Counted from the first letter of the stretch, positions 1 to 10,576 are shown. The stretch: 64,000 nucleotides of DNA from Pseudoxanthomonas sp. J31 (GCF_000510725.1 NZ_AZNZ01000001.1:310001-374000), one strand, 5' to 3'. Program-made: numbers and translations. Notes: a model not told the origin generated them from the sequence alone.

Positions 1-1182
<1,182 letters not shown>

Positions 1183-1188
1183 GGTCGT

Positions 1189-1304
1189 GATTCGTGATTA
1201 GTTATTGGTGATTCGGAAGAGCGAGGCGCCCGCTTCGGTCACCATCGGGGCGGCGGTCCGGCCGCCCCCGCTTTTGCGAACCGCGAATCACGCATCCCCA
1301 ATCA
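1189..1304. repeat. Inverted heptamer-repeat element A (acs / regulator gap)
   Basis: Two facing arms of degenerate 7-bp units. The left arm (1189-1216) reads GATTCGT, GATTAGT, TATTGGT, GATTCGG. The right arm (1277-1304) reads CGAACCG, CGAATCA, CGCATCC, CCAATCA, i.e. the reverse complement type. They enclose about 60 bp of very GC-rich DNA. The arms could pair as an imperfect long hairpin. The same unit recurs at 19740-19882, 39020-39047 and 55172-55199. Function unknown; it may act as a transcript end or as a mobile miniature repeat. Confidence 0.8.
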
Positions 1305-1312
1305 CGGCCCCT

Positions 1313-1978
1313 ATGACCATCCTGATCGCCGACGACCATCCGCTGTTCCGCGAGGCCCTGCGCGGGGCGGTGCAGCGGATCCTGCCGGGCACCGAGCTGC
1401 ACGAGGCCGACAGCGTGGACGCGCTGTACGCGCTGGTGGAGGCGCATCCGGACGCGGACCTGCTGCTGATGGACCTGAACATGCCCGGCGCGCACGGCTT
1501 CAGCGCCCTGGTGCACCTGCGCGCCCAGCACCCGCAGCTGCCGGTGGTGGTGGTCTCGGCGCGGGAGGAGCCGGGGGTGATGCGCCGGGCGCTGGACCAC
1601 GGCGCGCTGGGCTTCATTCCCAAGTCGGCCGACTCGGAGACCATCGGCACCGCCATCAGCACGGTGCTGGACGGGGAGCGCTGGGCGCCGGCGGCTGCGG
1701 CCGCCGCCCCGGCGCTGAGCCGCGACGAGCAGGAAGTGGCCCAGCGCCTGCGCGAGCTGACCCCGCAGCAGTTCCGGGTCCTGCAGATGCTGGGCGAGGG
1801 CCGCCTGAACAAGCAGATCGCCTACGACCTGGGCGTGTCCGAGGCGACCATCAAGGCGCACGTCACCGCGGTGCTGCGCAAGCTGGGGGTGGGCAACCGC
1901 ACCCAGGCCGTGCTGATGGCCGGACGCCTGGCAGTGGATCCGGACGGGCTGGTGGTGCCGCCGGAAGAACAGGACTGA
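1313..1978 (+). CDS. LuxR/NarL-family response regulator
   Basis: Predicted 221-residue two-component response regulator. Receiver domain about residues 1-120 with acidic pair D7-D8, phospho-acceptor D54 (LLMDLNMPG) and K104 (FIPKSAD). LuxR-type helix-turn-helix about 147-208 with the NKQIAYDLGVSEATIKAHV motif. An upstream in-frame ATG at 1205 lies inside the heptamer repeat and would add 36 unrelated residues, so the ATG at 1313, which gives the canonical MTILIADDHP start, is preferred. No histidine kinase is adjacent. Position directly after acs resembles loci where a CrbR/ErdR-type regulator controls acs; that target is inference from context only. Confidence 0.9.
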   Translation: MTILIADDHPLFREALRGAVQRILPGTELHEADSVDALYALVEAHPDADLLLMDLNMPGAHGFSALVHLRAQHPQLPVVVVSAREEPGVMRRALDHGALGFIPKSADSETIGTAISTVLDGERWAPAAAAAAPALSRDEQEVAQRLRELTPQQFRVLQMLGEGRLNKQIAYDLGVSEATIKAHVTAVLRKLGVGNRTQAVLMAGRLAVDPDGLVVPPEEQD

Positions 1979-2137
1979 TGTCACAAAACCACGGCTAACC
2001 AACCCTTCGCAAGGCAAACACGCGGCTGAACGGGAATACTGCAACCCCGTGCCCAGCCCCTTGGTGCGGCGCACAATGATGCGACGCTTTCCTCCGGCCC
2101 CTCACCGGGCTCCGGAATGCGACCGAGGGAGACACCC

Positions 2138-4072
2138 GTGTTGCAAGTCATCGAATCCATCGGCCCCGCCGTCCAGCGGCGCCCCGCGCCGCTGCCGTCC
2201 CCGCGGCCGCTGGCCGCCGAGGCCTGGCTGCCGCCGGCCACGCCGCTGCCGATGCCGCGCCAGTCCCTGCGCGAAGGCGAGCTGGCCAGGGTCCGGCCGG
2301 CCACCTCGCCGGCCCGCGTCGGCTGGCGACGCGCCGCGGTGGTCGGCTCCACCGCCGTGCTCACCGCCGCCGCCAGCCTGGGCATGACCCAGGTGCTGCG
2401 CATTGGCGGCCTGAGCCTGCTGGACCTGATCCTGCTGGGCCTGTTCGTGGCCCTGTTCGCCTGGATCGCGCTGTCGGCGGTGACCGCCTTCGCCGGCTTC
2501 TGCGTGCTGCTGTCCCGCCGGCGCAATCCGCTGGGGCTGTCGGCCGACGGCCCGCTGCCGCGCCTGCGCACCCGCACCGCGCTGCTGATGCCGACCTACC
2601 ACGAGGACCCGGCGCGGGTCCTGGCCGGCCTGCAGGCGGTGTACGAGTCGGTGGCGGCCACCGGGCAGCTGGACGCATTCGATTTCTTCGTGCTCAGCGA
2701 CAGCCGCCGCCCGGAAGTGGTGGCGGCCGAGGTCGAGCAGTTCCGCGCCCTGCGCGAGCGCCTGGGCGCCGAGGGCCGGCTGTTCTACCGCTGCCGCTCG
2801 GACAACCGCGGGCGCAAGGCCGGCAACATCGGCGACTGGGTGCAGCGCTTCGGCGGCGCCTACCCGCAGTTCCTGATCCTGGACGCCGACAGCGTGATGA
2901 GCGGCCAGACCCTGGTGCGCCTGGCCGGGGCGATGGAGGCGCATCCGGGCGTGGGCCTGCTGCAGACCCTGCCGCGGGTGGTCAATGGCAACACCCTGTT
3001 CGCGCGCATGCAGCAGTTCGGCGGGCGCGTGTACGGCCCGGTGATTGGCCATGGCGTGGCCTGGTGGCACGGTGCCGAGAGCAACTACTGGGGCCACAAC
3101 GCGATGGTCCGCACCGAGGCCTTCGCCGCGCACTGCGGCCTGCCGGAGCTGCCGGGGCGGGAGCCGTTCGGCGGCCACGTGCTGAGCCACGACTTCGTCG
3201 AGGCGGCGCTGATGCGGCGCGCCGGCTGGGCCGTGCACCTGGTGCCGGAGCTGGGCGGCAGCTACGAGGAGGGCCCGCCCTCGCTGAGCGACATGATGGT
3301 GCGCGACCGCCGCTGGTGCCAGGGCAACCTGCAGCACATGAAGGTGGTCGGCAGCGCCGGCCTGCACTGGGTCAGCCGCAGCCACATGCTGGTCGGCATC
3401 GGCCATTACTTCACCGCGCCGATGTGGGCCATGCTGATGCTGGTCGGCCTGGCGATCCCGCTATACCACGCCGACCTGGCCTGGGACGGCTTCCAGCTGG
3501 CCGGGTTCTCGCCGATCGAGTACTGGACCCGGCACGACGCCGAGCGCGTGGCCTGGCTGTTCGCCGCGACCATGCTGGTGCTGTTCCTGCCCAAGATCCT
3601 GGGTTTCCTGGCCATGCTCGCCGACCCGGCCGAGCGCCGTGGCTGCGGCGGCGCGGCGCGCGCCTTCGCCGGCGTGCTGATCGAGAGCGTGCTGGCCGCG
3701 CTGATGGCGCCGATCGTGATGTTCCGGCAGTCGCGCGGCGTGGCCGAGGTGCTGGCCGGCCGCGATTCCGGCTGGGAAGCGCAGCAGCGCGACGACGGCA
3801 GCGTGCCGCTGTCGGCGCTGGTGCGCAGCTACGGCGGCATCACCCTGTTCGGCGCGTTCATGGGCCTGCTGTCCTGGGCGGTGTCGCCCGGGCTGGCGCT
3901 GTGGATGCTGCCGGTGGTGGCCGGCATGGTGCTGTCGATCCCGACCGTGTGGCTGACCTCCTCGCGCCAGGCCGGCCAGTGGCTGCGCCGGCACCGCCTG
4001 CTGTGCATCCCCGAGGAACTGCAGCCGCCGCCGGTGCTGCGCCGCGCCGCCGAACTGCGCGCCCGCGCCTGA
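2138..4072 (+). CDS. opgH: Glucans biosynthesis glucosyltransferase H
   Basis: Inner-membrane GT2 glycosyltransferase that builds the beta-1,2 glucose backbone of osmoregulated periplasmic glucans from UDP-glucose. GTG start at 2138 chosen because GAGGGAGA sits just upstream; an in-frame ATG at 2117 lacks a comparable site. 644 residues, near the short form expected in xanthomonads (E. coli is about 850). Two N-terminal membrane segments about 66-88 and 92-124; GT2 core with MPTYHED (151-157), DADS (249-252), catalytic-base region SHD (350-352) and RRWCQGN (391-397); further membrane segments to the C-terminus. The usual partner opgG is not beside it here. Confidence 0.95.
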   Translation: MLQVIESIGPAVQRRPAPLPSPRPLAAEAWLPPATPLPMPRQSLREGELARVRPATSPARVGWRRAAVVGSTAVLTAAASLGMTQVLRIGGLSLLDLILLGLFVALFAWIALSAVTAFAGFCVLLSRRRNPLGLSADGPLPRLRTRTALLMPTYHEDPARVLAGLQAVYESVAATGQLDAFDFFVLSDSRRPEVVAAEVEQFRALRERLGAEGRLFYRCRSDNRGRKAGNIGDWVQRFGGAYPQFLILDADSVMSGQTLVRLAGAMEAHPGVGLLQTLPRVVNGNTLFARMQQFGGRVYGPVIGHGVAWWHGAESNYWGHNAMVRTEAFAAHCGLPELPGREPFGGHVLSHDFVEAALMRRAGWAVHLVPELGGSYEEGPPSLSDMMVRDRRWCQGNLQHMKVVGSAGLHWVSRSHMLVGIGHYFTAPMWAMLMLVGLAIPLYHADLAWDGFQLAGFSPIEYWTRHDAERVAWLFAATMLVLFLPKILGFLAMLADPAERRGCGGAARAFAGVLIESVLAALMAPIVMFRQSRGVAEVLAGRDSGWEAQQRDDGSVPLSALVRSYGGITLFGAFMGLLSWAVSPGLALWMLPVVAGMVLSIPTVWLTSSRQAGQWLRRHRLLCIPEELQPPPVLRRAAELRARA

Positions 4073-4144
4073 GCCGCGACGGTGCCCGCGGCGGCGCCTG
4101 CCGCCAGCGGGCATACTGTGGGGCTTCGTTTTCCGGGGAATCCC

Positions 4145-4807
4145 ATGCTGCTGCAGACCGTCGAACAGGAAACCGGCGCCAACCCGCAATGGACCGTGCT
4201 CTGGCTGCACGGACTGGGCGCCGACGGCCACGACTTCGCCCCCATCGTCCCGGAGCTGGTGCGTCCGCACTGGCCGGCGCTGCGTTTCGTGTTCCCGCAC
4301 GCGCCGGTGCGCCCGGTGACCATCAACGGCGGGGTACCGATGCGCGCCTGGTACGACATCGTCGGCATGGACTTCGCCACCCGCGCCGACGCGGCCGGGG
4401 TGGAGGAATCGATCGAACAGGTCGAGGCCCTGATTGCCCGCGAGGCCGAGCGCGGCATCCCCGCCTCGCGCCTGCTGCTGGCCGGGTTCTCCCAGGGCGG
4501 CGCCATCACCTTGGCCACCGGCCTGCGCCGGCGCGAGCCGCTGGCCGGCCTGGTCGCCCTGTCCACCTACCTGCCCGGCGGCACCGCGGCGGCAGCCGCG
4601 CGCGAGCCCAACGCGGTGGCCCAGCTGGTGTTCTTCGCCCATGGCAGCGCCGACCCGGTGGTCGCCTTCCAGCACGGGCAGGCCAGCGCGCGCGCGCTGG
4701 AGCAGGCGGGTTTCGAGGTGGAATGGCACCACTACCCGATGGCCCACCAGGTCTGCGCGCAGGAGATCGCCGACCTCGGCGACTGGCTGGAACGCCGCTT
4801 CCGCTGA
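4145..4807 (+). CDS. Alpha/beta-hydrolase carboxylesterase (phospholipase/carboxylesterase family)
   Basis: Cytoplasmic esterase of 220 residues, the usual size for the Pseudomonas EstB-like carboxylesterase II family. Seen: LHGLGADGHD near the N-terminus (oxyanion region), nucleophile elbow GFSQGG with S116, acid D170 in HGSADPVV and H201 in PMAHQV, completing a Ser-Asp-His triad. No signal peptide. An upstream in-frame ATG at 4082 would add 21 poor residues and lies before a CATACT -10-like box (4112-4117); the ATG at 4145 has GGGGAA just upstream. Natural substrate cannot be told from sequence; short acyl esters are typical. Confidence 0.92.
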   Translation: MLLQTVEQETGANPQWTVLWLHGLGADGHDFAPIVPELVRPHWPALRFVFPHAPVRPVTINGGVPMRAWYDIVGMDFATRADAAGVEESIEQVEALIAREAERGIPASRLLLAGFSQGGAITLATGLRRREPLAGLVALSTYLPGGTAAAAAREPNAVAQLVFFAHGSADPVVAFQHGQASARALEQAGFEVEWHHYPMAHQVCAQEIADLGDWLERRFR

Positions 4808-4895
4808 GGCGCGGAACGGGGGGGCGGCGAGGACGGATGGCGGCCGGCCGCCGGCGCGGCTACCATGGCCGCGGGGAAAATCCGCAATCCGCCTG

Positions 4896-5624
4896 ATGCA
4901 CAGCCTGAAGCTGGTGATCGCCGACGACGAGCCGCTGGCGCGCGAGCGCCTGCGCACGCTTCTTGCCGGCGATGCAGGAGTCGAAGTGGTGGCCGAGGCC
5001 GGCGACGGCAGCGAGGCTCTGGAGGCCTGCGCCCGCCACCAGCCGCACGCCGTGCTGCTGGACATCGCCATGCCCGGCATGGACGGGCTGGAAGTGGCGC
5101 GGCGCCTGGCCGGCAGCGACCCGGCCACCGCGGTGGTGTTCTGCACCGCCTACGACGAGCACGCGCTGTCGGCGTTCGAGGCCGCGGCGATCGACTACCT
5201 GGTCAAGCCGGTGCGCCCGGAGCGGCTGGCCGCCGCGCTGGAGCGCGTGCGCGCGTTCCTGGCCGGGCGCGGCAACGCCGTCCCGGCGCAGCGCCGCACC
5301 CAGCTGTGCGCGCGCCTGCGCGGCAGCCTGCGGGTGATCCCGCTGGAGGACGTGCGCTATCTGCAGGCCGAGGAGAAGTACGTGGTCGTGCACCACGCCC
5401 GCGGCCAGGACCTGATCGAGGAATCGCTGAAGTCGCTGGAAGAGGAGTTCGGCGACCTGTTCGTGCGCATCCACCGCAACTGCCTGGTGGCGCGCCGCGA
5501 ACTGTCCGAACTGCGGCGCGGCCCGGACGGCCACGTCCAGGCCCTGCTGCGCAGCGGCGGGCCGGCCCTGGAGGTCAGCCGGCGCTGCGTGCCGGTGCTG
5601 CGCCAGGCCCTGCAGCAGCCCTGA
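4896..5624 (+). CDS. algR: LytTR-type response regulator AlgR
   Basis: Two-component response regulator of 242 residues: receiver domain (about 4-118) with D10-D11, phospho-acceptor D56 (LLDIAMPGMDG) and K104 (YLVKPVRPE), then a LytTR DNA-binding domain (about 135-238) with the EDVRYLQAEEKY and HRNCLV motifs. The algR-hemC order is a well-known arrangement in pseudomonads and xanthomonads, where AlgR controls surface polysaccharide, motility and virulence traits. hemC starts 81 bp downstream and appears to have its own -10 element, so the two need not be co-transcribed. The cognate sensor is not in the window. Confidence 0.93.
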   Translation: MHSLKLVIADDEPLARERLRTLLAGDAGVEVVAEAGDGSEALEACARHQPHAVLLDIAMPGMDGLEVARRLAGSDPATAVVFCTAYDEHALSAFEAAAIDYLVKPVRPERLAAALERVRAFLAGRGNAVPAQRRTQLCARLRGSLRVIPLEDVRYLQAEEKYVVVHHARGQDLIEESLKSLEEEFGDLFVRIHRNCLVARRELSELRRGPDGHVQALLRSGGPALEVSRRCVPVLRQALQQP

Positions 5625-5693
5625 GCGCCAGCCGGGCAGGGGCAGGCCACCGGCGCAAGCGTTCCGCGCAAGGCGCCGGGGGCGTGCTTCGCC

Positions 5694-5699
5694 GATAAT
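5694..5699 (+). promoter_or_regulatory. -10 hexamer of hemC, leaderless configuration
   Basis: GATAAT in otherwise GC-rich DNA, with 6 bp between it and the hemC ATG. Initiation at normal distance would fall on or next to the A of the start codon, giving a leaderless mRNA. No clear -35 box and no Shine-Dalgarno sequence was seen. One of a recurring set in this window. Confidence 0.6.
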
Positions 5700-5705
5700 G
5701 CGCGC

Positions 5706-6611
5706 ATGGACACCCTGCGCATCGCCACCCGCAAGAGCCCGCTCGCCCTGTGGCAGAGCGAATACGTCGCCGCCCGCCTGCGCGCGGCCCATCCCGGCCT
5801 GGAGGTGGTGCTGGTGCCGCTGAGCACCCGCGGCGACGAGGTCCTGGACCGCTCGCTGGCGGCGATCGGCGGCAAGGGCCTGTTCCTCAAGGAACTGGAG
5901 CTGGCGATGCAGCGCGGCGAGGCCGACTGCGCGGTGCACTCGCTCAAGGACGTGCCGATGGAGCTGGAGCCGGGCTTCGCCCTGCCGGCGGTGCTGGAGC
6001 GCGCCGACCCGGCCGATGCCTTCGTCAGCAACGCCTGCGCCGACCTGGACGCATTGCCGCAGGGCGCGGTGGTCGGCACCTCCTCGCTGCGCCGCCAGGC
6101 GCAGCTGCGCGCGCGCCGCCCGGACCTGCAGCTGCGCGACCTGCGCGGCAACGTCAACACCCGCCTGGCCAAGCTCGACGCCGGCGAGTACGACGCCATC
6201 GTGCTGGCGTGCGCCGGCCTGCAGCGGCTGGGCCTGGACGCGCGCATCCGCTCCCGCCTGCTGCCGCCGCAGTGGCTGCCGGCGCCGGCGCAGGCGGTGG
6301 TGGCCTGCGAGTGCCGCGCCGGCGACGAACGCACCCTCGGCCTGCTGTCGGTGCTGGAGCACGCGCCCACCCGCACCGTGATCGAGGCCGAGCGCGCGCT
6401 CAACCGCAGCCTGCACGGCAGCTGCCACGTGCCGGTGGCCGCCTACGCGGAGCTGCGCGGTGACCGCCTGCACCTGCAGGCCCTGGTCGGCTCGGCCGCC
6501 GACGGCCGCGCCGTGCGCGCCGAAGGCGAGGGCCCGGCCGCCGACCCGGCGGCGCTGGGCCGGCGCCTGGCCGCCGAGCTGCTGGAGCGCGGCGCCGGCG
6601 AGTTCCTGTAG
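5706..6611 (+). CDS. hemC: Hydroxymethylbilane synthase (porphobilinogen deaminase)
   Basis: Joins four porphobilinogens head to tail into hydroxymethylbilane in haem synthesis; cytoplasmic. 301 residues, typical length. Seen: N-terminal [13 protein letters not shown], the SLKDVP motif with catalytic D82, the arginine-rich [12 protein letters not shown] and [10 protein letters not shown] stretches that bind the growing chain, and SLHGSCHVP with C240, which should carry the dipyrromethane cofactor. Lies downstream of algR. The start codon is 6 bp after a GATAAT box, so translation may be leaderless. Confidence 0.98.
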   Translation: MDTLRIATRKSPLALWQSEYVAARLRAAHPGLEVVLVPLSTRGDEVLDRSLAAIGGKGLFLKELELAMQRGEADCAVHSLKDVPMELEPGFALPAVLERADPADAFVSNACADLDALPQGAVVGTSSLRRQAQLRARRPDLQLRDLRGNVNTRLAKLDAGEYDAIVLACAGLQRLGLDARIRSRLLPPQWLPAPAQAVVACECRAGDERTLGLLSVLEHAPTRTVIEAERALNRSLHGSCHVPVAAYAELRGDRLHLQALVGSAADGRAVRAEGEGPAADPAALGRRLAAELLERGAGEFL

Positions 6612-6746
6612 GCCCCGCGCCCGCCCGCACGCCCCGTGCCGCAGCTGGCGCGAGCCGCGCCGGTGGGCCGGGTGCCTGCGAGCCAGGCAAGCGCGGCCGG
6701 CAGGGCGGGTCGCCCGGCCTCCGTCGCAGCGGGCCCTGCAACCGCG

Positions 6747-6752
6747 CATAAT
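6747..6752 (+). promoter_or_regulatory. -10 hexamer of the WYL regulator gene, leaderless configuration
   Basis: CATAAT lies 7 bp before the ATG at 6760 in a GC-rich gap after hemC. No Shine-Dalgarno sequence is visible between them, so transcription probably starts at the ATG. Confidence 0.55.
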
Positions 6753-6759
6753 CGCGGGC

Positions 6760-7728
6760 ATGGACCGCTACGAACGCATCAACGCGCTGCACCGCATCCT
6801 CAAGGCGGCGCGCTACCCGGTGACCGTGCCGCGGCTGCAGGAGGAGCTGGGCTGCTCCCGGGCCACCGTCTACCGCGACCTGGCCTTCCTGCGCGACGCG
6901 CTGATGGCGCCGGTGGAGGGCGACGGCGAGGCGGGCTTCCGCTACGCGGCGGCCGAGAGCGAGCGGTTCGAGCTGCCGGGGCTGTGGCTCAGCTCCGAGG
7001 AGCTGTACGCGCTGCTGGCCTCGCAGCAGCTGCTGCGGCGCACCGGCGCCGGGGTGCTGTCCAGCGTGCTGGCGCCGCTGCAGCAGCGCATCGAGGGCCT
7101 GCTTGCCGCCCAGGCTGGCACTAGCCGCTGGCCGGTGGAGCGGGTGCGGGTGATCCCGCACCGCGGCCGCCGCCTGGACGAGACCAGCTTCCGCACCGTC
7201 GCCTCGGCGGTGCTGGAGCGCAAGCGCCTGGCCTTCGAATACCGCGCCCGCTCCACCGACGAGATCACCCGGCGCAAGGTCTCGCCGCAGCGGATCACCC
7301 ATTACCGCGACAACTGGTACCTGGATGCCTGGGACCACGAGCGCGAGGGCCTGCGCAGCTTCGCCGTGGACCGGATCAGCCAGGCGCGGCTGCTGGACGA
7401 GCCGGCGCACGATGTCGAGGACGGCGTGCTGGACCAGCACTTCGCTTCCAGCTACGGCATCTTCTCCGGCGAGCCCAAGGGCTGGGCGACCATCGTGTTC
7501 AGCCCCAAGGTCGCGCGCTGGGTGGCCGACGAGCACTGGCACTCGCGCCAGCAGGGCCGCTTCCTGCCCGACGGCCGCTACGAGCTGAAGGTGCCCTACA
7601 GCGTCTCGCGCGAGCTGCTGATGGACGTGCTGCACTACGGTGCCGATGCCGAGATCGTCGAGCCGGCGGTGCTGCGCGAGCAGGCCAAGAGCCTGCTTTC
7701 GCTGGCGCTGGCGCAGTACGACCGCTGA
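6760..7728 (+). CDS. YafY-type HTH/WYL-domain transcriptional regulator
   Basis: 322-residue predicted regulator. N-terminal winged helix-turn-helix (HTH_11 type, about residues 1-60; RLQEELGCSRATVYRDL) and a central WYL domain (about 140-220) with the diagnostic NWYLDAWD stretch, followed by the C-terminal WCX-like extension. WYL domains in this family sense ligands or nucleic-acid species and control stress or DNA-damage genes; the effector and targets here are unknown. Neighbours give no functional hint. The start is fixed by the conserved DRYERINALHRIL opening. Confidence 0.9.
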   Translation: MDRYERINALHRILKAARYPVTVPRLQEELGCSRATVYRDLAFLRDALMAPVEGDGEAGFRYAAAESERFELPGLWLSSEELYALLASQQLLRRTGAGVLSSVLAPLQQRIEGLLAAQAGTSRWPVERVRVIPHRGRRLDETSFRTVASAVLERKRLAFEYRARSTDEITRRKVSPQRITHYRDNWYLDAWDHEREGLRSFAVDRISQARLLDEPAHDVEDGVLDQHFASSYGIFSGEPKGWATIVFSPKVARWVADEHWHSRQQGRFLPDGRYELKVPYSVSRELLMDVLHYGADAEIVEPAVLREQAKSLLSLALAQYDR

Positions 7729-8011
7729 GGCGGGGGCCATGCTTCCCTCTTCCTCCCGGGGATAGGGGAAGGGCCCGGCAACCCGGCGCCGGCTGGGGCC
7801 CGCAAGAAGCGGAACTCCGGGCTCCCCGGGCGCGGGCACCGGTTGCAGCATTGCCCGCAAAGTCGGTGTGCTTCCGTAGGCCCTGGCAGTGATCGCTGCG
7901 GCTGGAGCCCGGCTCTCGCCCCCGACCTCCCCGCAGGCGGAGGGGGTACACCATCGCAGCCGGTGAGATGGCCCCCCGGCAACCTGCGCCTCCCAACAAG
8001 GAGCCGCAGCC

Positions 8012-8359
8012 ATGTCGAACTGGTCGCCTACCCCCGCCGCCGCCCCCCGCCAACCCGAAGCCGCCGGGGCTCCGGAATCGAACCTGGAAAGGCTGTTGCG
8101 CTACTGGTTCGCCACCGGCCTGCTGGGCGTATGCCTGGTGCCGCCGCTGCGCGGTTCCTCCGAGTGGATCGGCTGGTGGCCGCTGTGGCTGGTGGGCATG
8201 CCGCTGGCGGCATGGTGGGCGCTGCACCGTTTCCGCCTGCCGCCGGCGCTGCCGGCCGCCGCGCGCCGCCTGCGCCAGCTGCGGCCGCGGGTCCAGGCCC
8301 GCCGCCGCGGGGGGGGGGGGCGCCGGGCTTCCGGCTTCGGCCGCCGCGCGGCCGCCTGA
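8012..8359 (+). CDS. Small hypothetical membrane protein with internal poly-G tract
   Basis: 115 residues, unrecognised. Proline/alanine-rich N-terminus, two closely spaced hydrophobic segments (about 31-47 and 52-70, tryptophan-rich), then a basic arginine-rich tail. AAGGAG stands about 10 bp before the ATG, supporting the start. Codons in the tail run through 12 consecutive G (8309-8320), which encode four glycines; slippage of one base would replace the last residues and move the stop. Presence of a good ribosome site and membrane-like segments argues for a real gene, but no family was recognised. Confidence 0.6.
   Translation: MSNWSPTPAAAPRQPEAAGAPESNLERLLRYWFATGLLGVCLVPPLRGSSEWIGWWPLWLVGMPLAAWWALHRFRLPPALPAAARRLRQLRPRVQARRRGGGGRRASGFGRRAAA
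8309..8320 (+). repeat. Homopolymer run of 12 G inside a coding region
   Basis: Twelve consecutive G near the 3' end of the small membrane-protein gene. Runs of this length are prone to slipped-strand length change and to sequencing error. No other G run this long was noticed in the window. Confidence 0.9.
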
Positions 8360-8458
8360 GCGCGGCCGGGACCGCCACGGGCCCCTGACCATCGGCATGC
8401 GTACGTCCGGCGGGCGCTGTGCTAGCTTCGCCGGCTGTCCCAGTTTCACGGAGTGCGT

Positions 8459-10570
8459 ATGTCGCGTCTTGCCCAGGCCTGCCTCGTCGCCGGTCTCGCC
8501 GCCGCCGGGGTGGCCCATGCCCAGGAGCCCAACATGGCCGACGATCCGTACCAGTGGCTGGAGGACGTGACCGGCGAGCGCCAGCTGGCCTGGGTCCGCG
8601 CCCAGAACGCCCGGACCGACGCCGCCCTCGCCTCCACGCCCGAGTTCAAGGCCATGGAGGCCGGCATCCGCGAGGTGCTGGACTCCGACGCCAAGATCCC
8701 CGGGGTGCAGAAGATCGGGGGGTACTACTACAACTTCTGGAAGGACCGTAACCACGAGCGCGGCGTCTGGCGCCGCACCACGCTCGAGGAGTACCGCAAG
8801 CCCAATCCCGCCTGGGAAACGATCCTCGACCTCGACGCGCTGAACAAGGCCGAGGGCGAGAACTGGGTGTGGCACGGCGCCGACTGCCTGCGCCCGGCCT
8901 ACGAGCGCTGCCTGATCGCGCTGTCGCGCGGCGGCGCCGACGCCGACGTCACCCGCGAGTTCGACCTCGAGCGCAAGGCCTGGGTCGAGGGCGGCTTCTT
9001 CCGGCCCGAGGCCAAGGGCGGCCTGAACTGGATCGACCAGGACACCGTCTACGTCTACACCGACTTCGGCGACGGCTCGACCACCGAGTCCGGCTACCCG
9101 CGCATCGTCAAGCGCTGGAAGCGCGGCACCCCGCTGGAGTCGGCCGAGGTCGTGTACGAGGGCAAGGACGACGACATGTACATCGCCGCCTTCCACGACG
9201 ACACCCCGGGCTTCGAGCGCGACTTCGTCAGCCGCACCATCGCCTTCTACAACGACGAGCTGTACCTGGTCGGCAAGGACGGCAAGCTAGCCAAGGTCGA
9301 CGCGCCCAACTCGGCCAACAAGGGCGTCAAGCGCCAGTGGCTGACCCTGGAGCTGCGCGAGCCGTGGTCCGTGGGCGGCCGCACCTACGCCGCCGGTTCG
9401 CTGCTGGCGGCCAACTTCGACGAGTTCATGGCCGGCAAGCGCGAGTTCGAGGTGCTGTTCGAGCCGACCGAGCGCAGCTCGCTGGCCAGCTTCGCCTGGA
9501 CCCGCTCGCACCTGGTGCTCAACGTGCTGGAGGACGTGAAGAACCGCCTGCACGTGCTGACCCCGGCCGCCGGCGGCTGGAAGCGCAGCGAGTTCGTGGG
9601 CGCGCCGGCGTTCGGCACCCTGGCCGTGGGCGCGGTGGACAGCGACGAATCCGACGCGGTGTGGCTGACCGCCACCGACTACCTGACCCCGACCACGCTG
9701 TCGCTGGCCGCCATCGGCCAGCAGCCGGAGCAGCTGAAGTCGATGCCGTCGTTCTTCGACAGCAGCAAGCACGCGATCGAGCAGCACTTCGCCACCAGCA
9801 AGGACGGCACCCGCGTGCCGTACTTCCTGGTGCGGCCGAAGGACCTGAAGCTGGACGGCAAGGCGCCGACCCTGCTGTACGGCTACGGTGGCTTCGAGAT
9901 CTCGCTGACCCCGTCGTACTCCGGCGGCCTCGGCCGCGCCTGGCTGTCGCGCGGCGGCGTGTACGCGGTGGCCAACATCCGCGGCGGCGGCGAGTACGGC
10001 CCGCGCTGGCACCAGGCCGCGCTCAAGCAGAACCGGCACAAGGCCTACGAGGACATGGCCGCGGTCGCGCAGGACCTGGTCAAGCGCAAGATCACCTCGC
10101 CGCAGCACCTGGGCGTGCAGGGCGGCAGCAACGGCGGCCTGCTGACCGGCAACATGCTGACCCAGTACCCGGAGCTGTTCGGCGCGGTGGTGGTGCAGGT
10201 GCCGCTGCTGGACATGAAGCGCTACAACAAGCTGCTGGCCGGCGCCTCGTGGATGGCCGAGTACGGCAACCCGGACACTTCCGACTGGGAGTTCATCAGG
10301 ACCTTCTCGCCGTACCACCTGTTCGACCCGGCGAAGGAGTACCCGCCGGTGATCTTCCTCACCTCCACCCGCGACGACCGCGTCCACCCGGGCCACGCGC
10401 GCAAGATGGCGGCGAAGATGATCGATGCCGGCAAGGACGTGACCTACTACGAGAACATCGAGGGCGGCCACGGCGGCGCGGCCAACAATGCCCAGGCCGC
10501 GCACATGAGCGCGCTGGCCTACGCCTTCCTCTGGCAGCGCCTGAGCCAGCCGGCCAAGGCCAAGAAGTGA
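8459..10570 (+). CDS. Exported S9-family prolyl oligopeptidase-like peptidase
   Basis: 703-residue serine peptidase of the prolyl oligopeptidase clan. Signal peptide about residues 1-22 (cleavage near VAHAQ), so periplasmic or secreted. N-terminal beta-propeller region, then the alpha/beta-hydrolase domain with GGSNGG (S557), an acidic DDRV at 639-642 and GGHGG with H671, in the order and spacing of the S9 triad. Start at ATG 8459: GGAG stands 5 bp upstream, overlapping an in-frame GTG at 8453. Followed by strong hairpins and a second, distinct S9 peptidase, so the two seem independently transcribed. It should cleave short peptides, probably after proline; specificity is not certain. Confidence 0.93.
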   Translation: MSRLAQACLVAGLAAAGVAHAQEPNMADDPYQWLEDVTGERQLAWVRAQNARTDAALASTPEFKAMEAGIREVLDSDAKIPGVQKIGGYYYNFWKDRNHERGVWRRTTLEEYRKPNPAWETILDLDALNKAEGENWVWHGADCLRPAYERCLIALSRGGADADVTREFDLERKAWVEGGFFRPEAKGGLNWIDQDTVYVYTDFGDGSTTESGYPRIVKRWKRGTPLESAEVVYEGKDDDMYIAAFHDDTPGFERDFVSRTIAFYNDELYLVGKDGKLAKVDAPNSANKGVKRQWLTLELREPWSVGGRTYAAGSLLAANFDEFMAGKREFEVLFEPTERSSLASFAWTRSHLVLNVLEDVKNRLHVLTPAAGGWKRSEFVGAPAFGTLAVGAVDSDESDAVWLTATDYLTPTTLSLAAIGQQPEQLKSMPSFFDSSKHAIEQHFATSKDGTRVPYFLVRPKDLKLDGKAPTLLYGYGGFEISLTPSYSGGLGRAWLSRGGVYAVANIRGGGEYGPRWHQAALKQNRHKAYEDMAAVAQDLVKRKITSPQHLGVQGGSNGGLLTGNMLTQYPELFGAVVVQVPLLDMKRYNKLLAGASWMAEYGNPDTSDWEFIRTFSPYHLFDPAKEYPPVIFLTSTRDDRVHPGHARKMAAKMIDAGKDVTYYENIEGGHGGAANNAQAAHMSALAYAFLWQRLSQPAKAKK

Positions 10571-10576
10571 TCCCTC

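Noticed and set aside
1205-1312. Longer start for the LuxR-type regulator
   Set aside because: The extra 36 residues are encoded by the heptamer-repeat element and are absent from the receiver-domain pattern.
2102-3406. Long antisense frames across opgH, hemC, lipA and many other genes
   Set aside because: Alanine/histidine/glutamine-rich translations typical of antisense strands in GC-rich DNA, with no ribosome sites or known domains.
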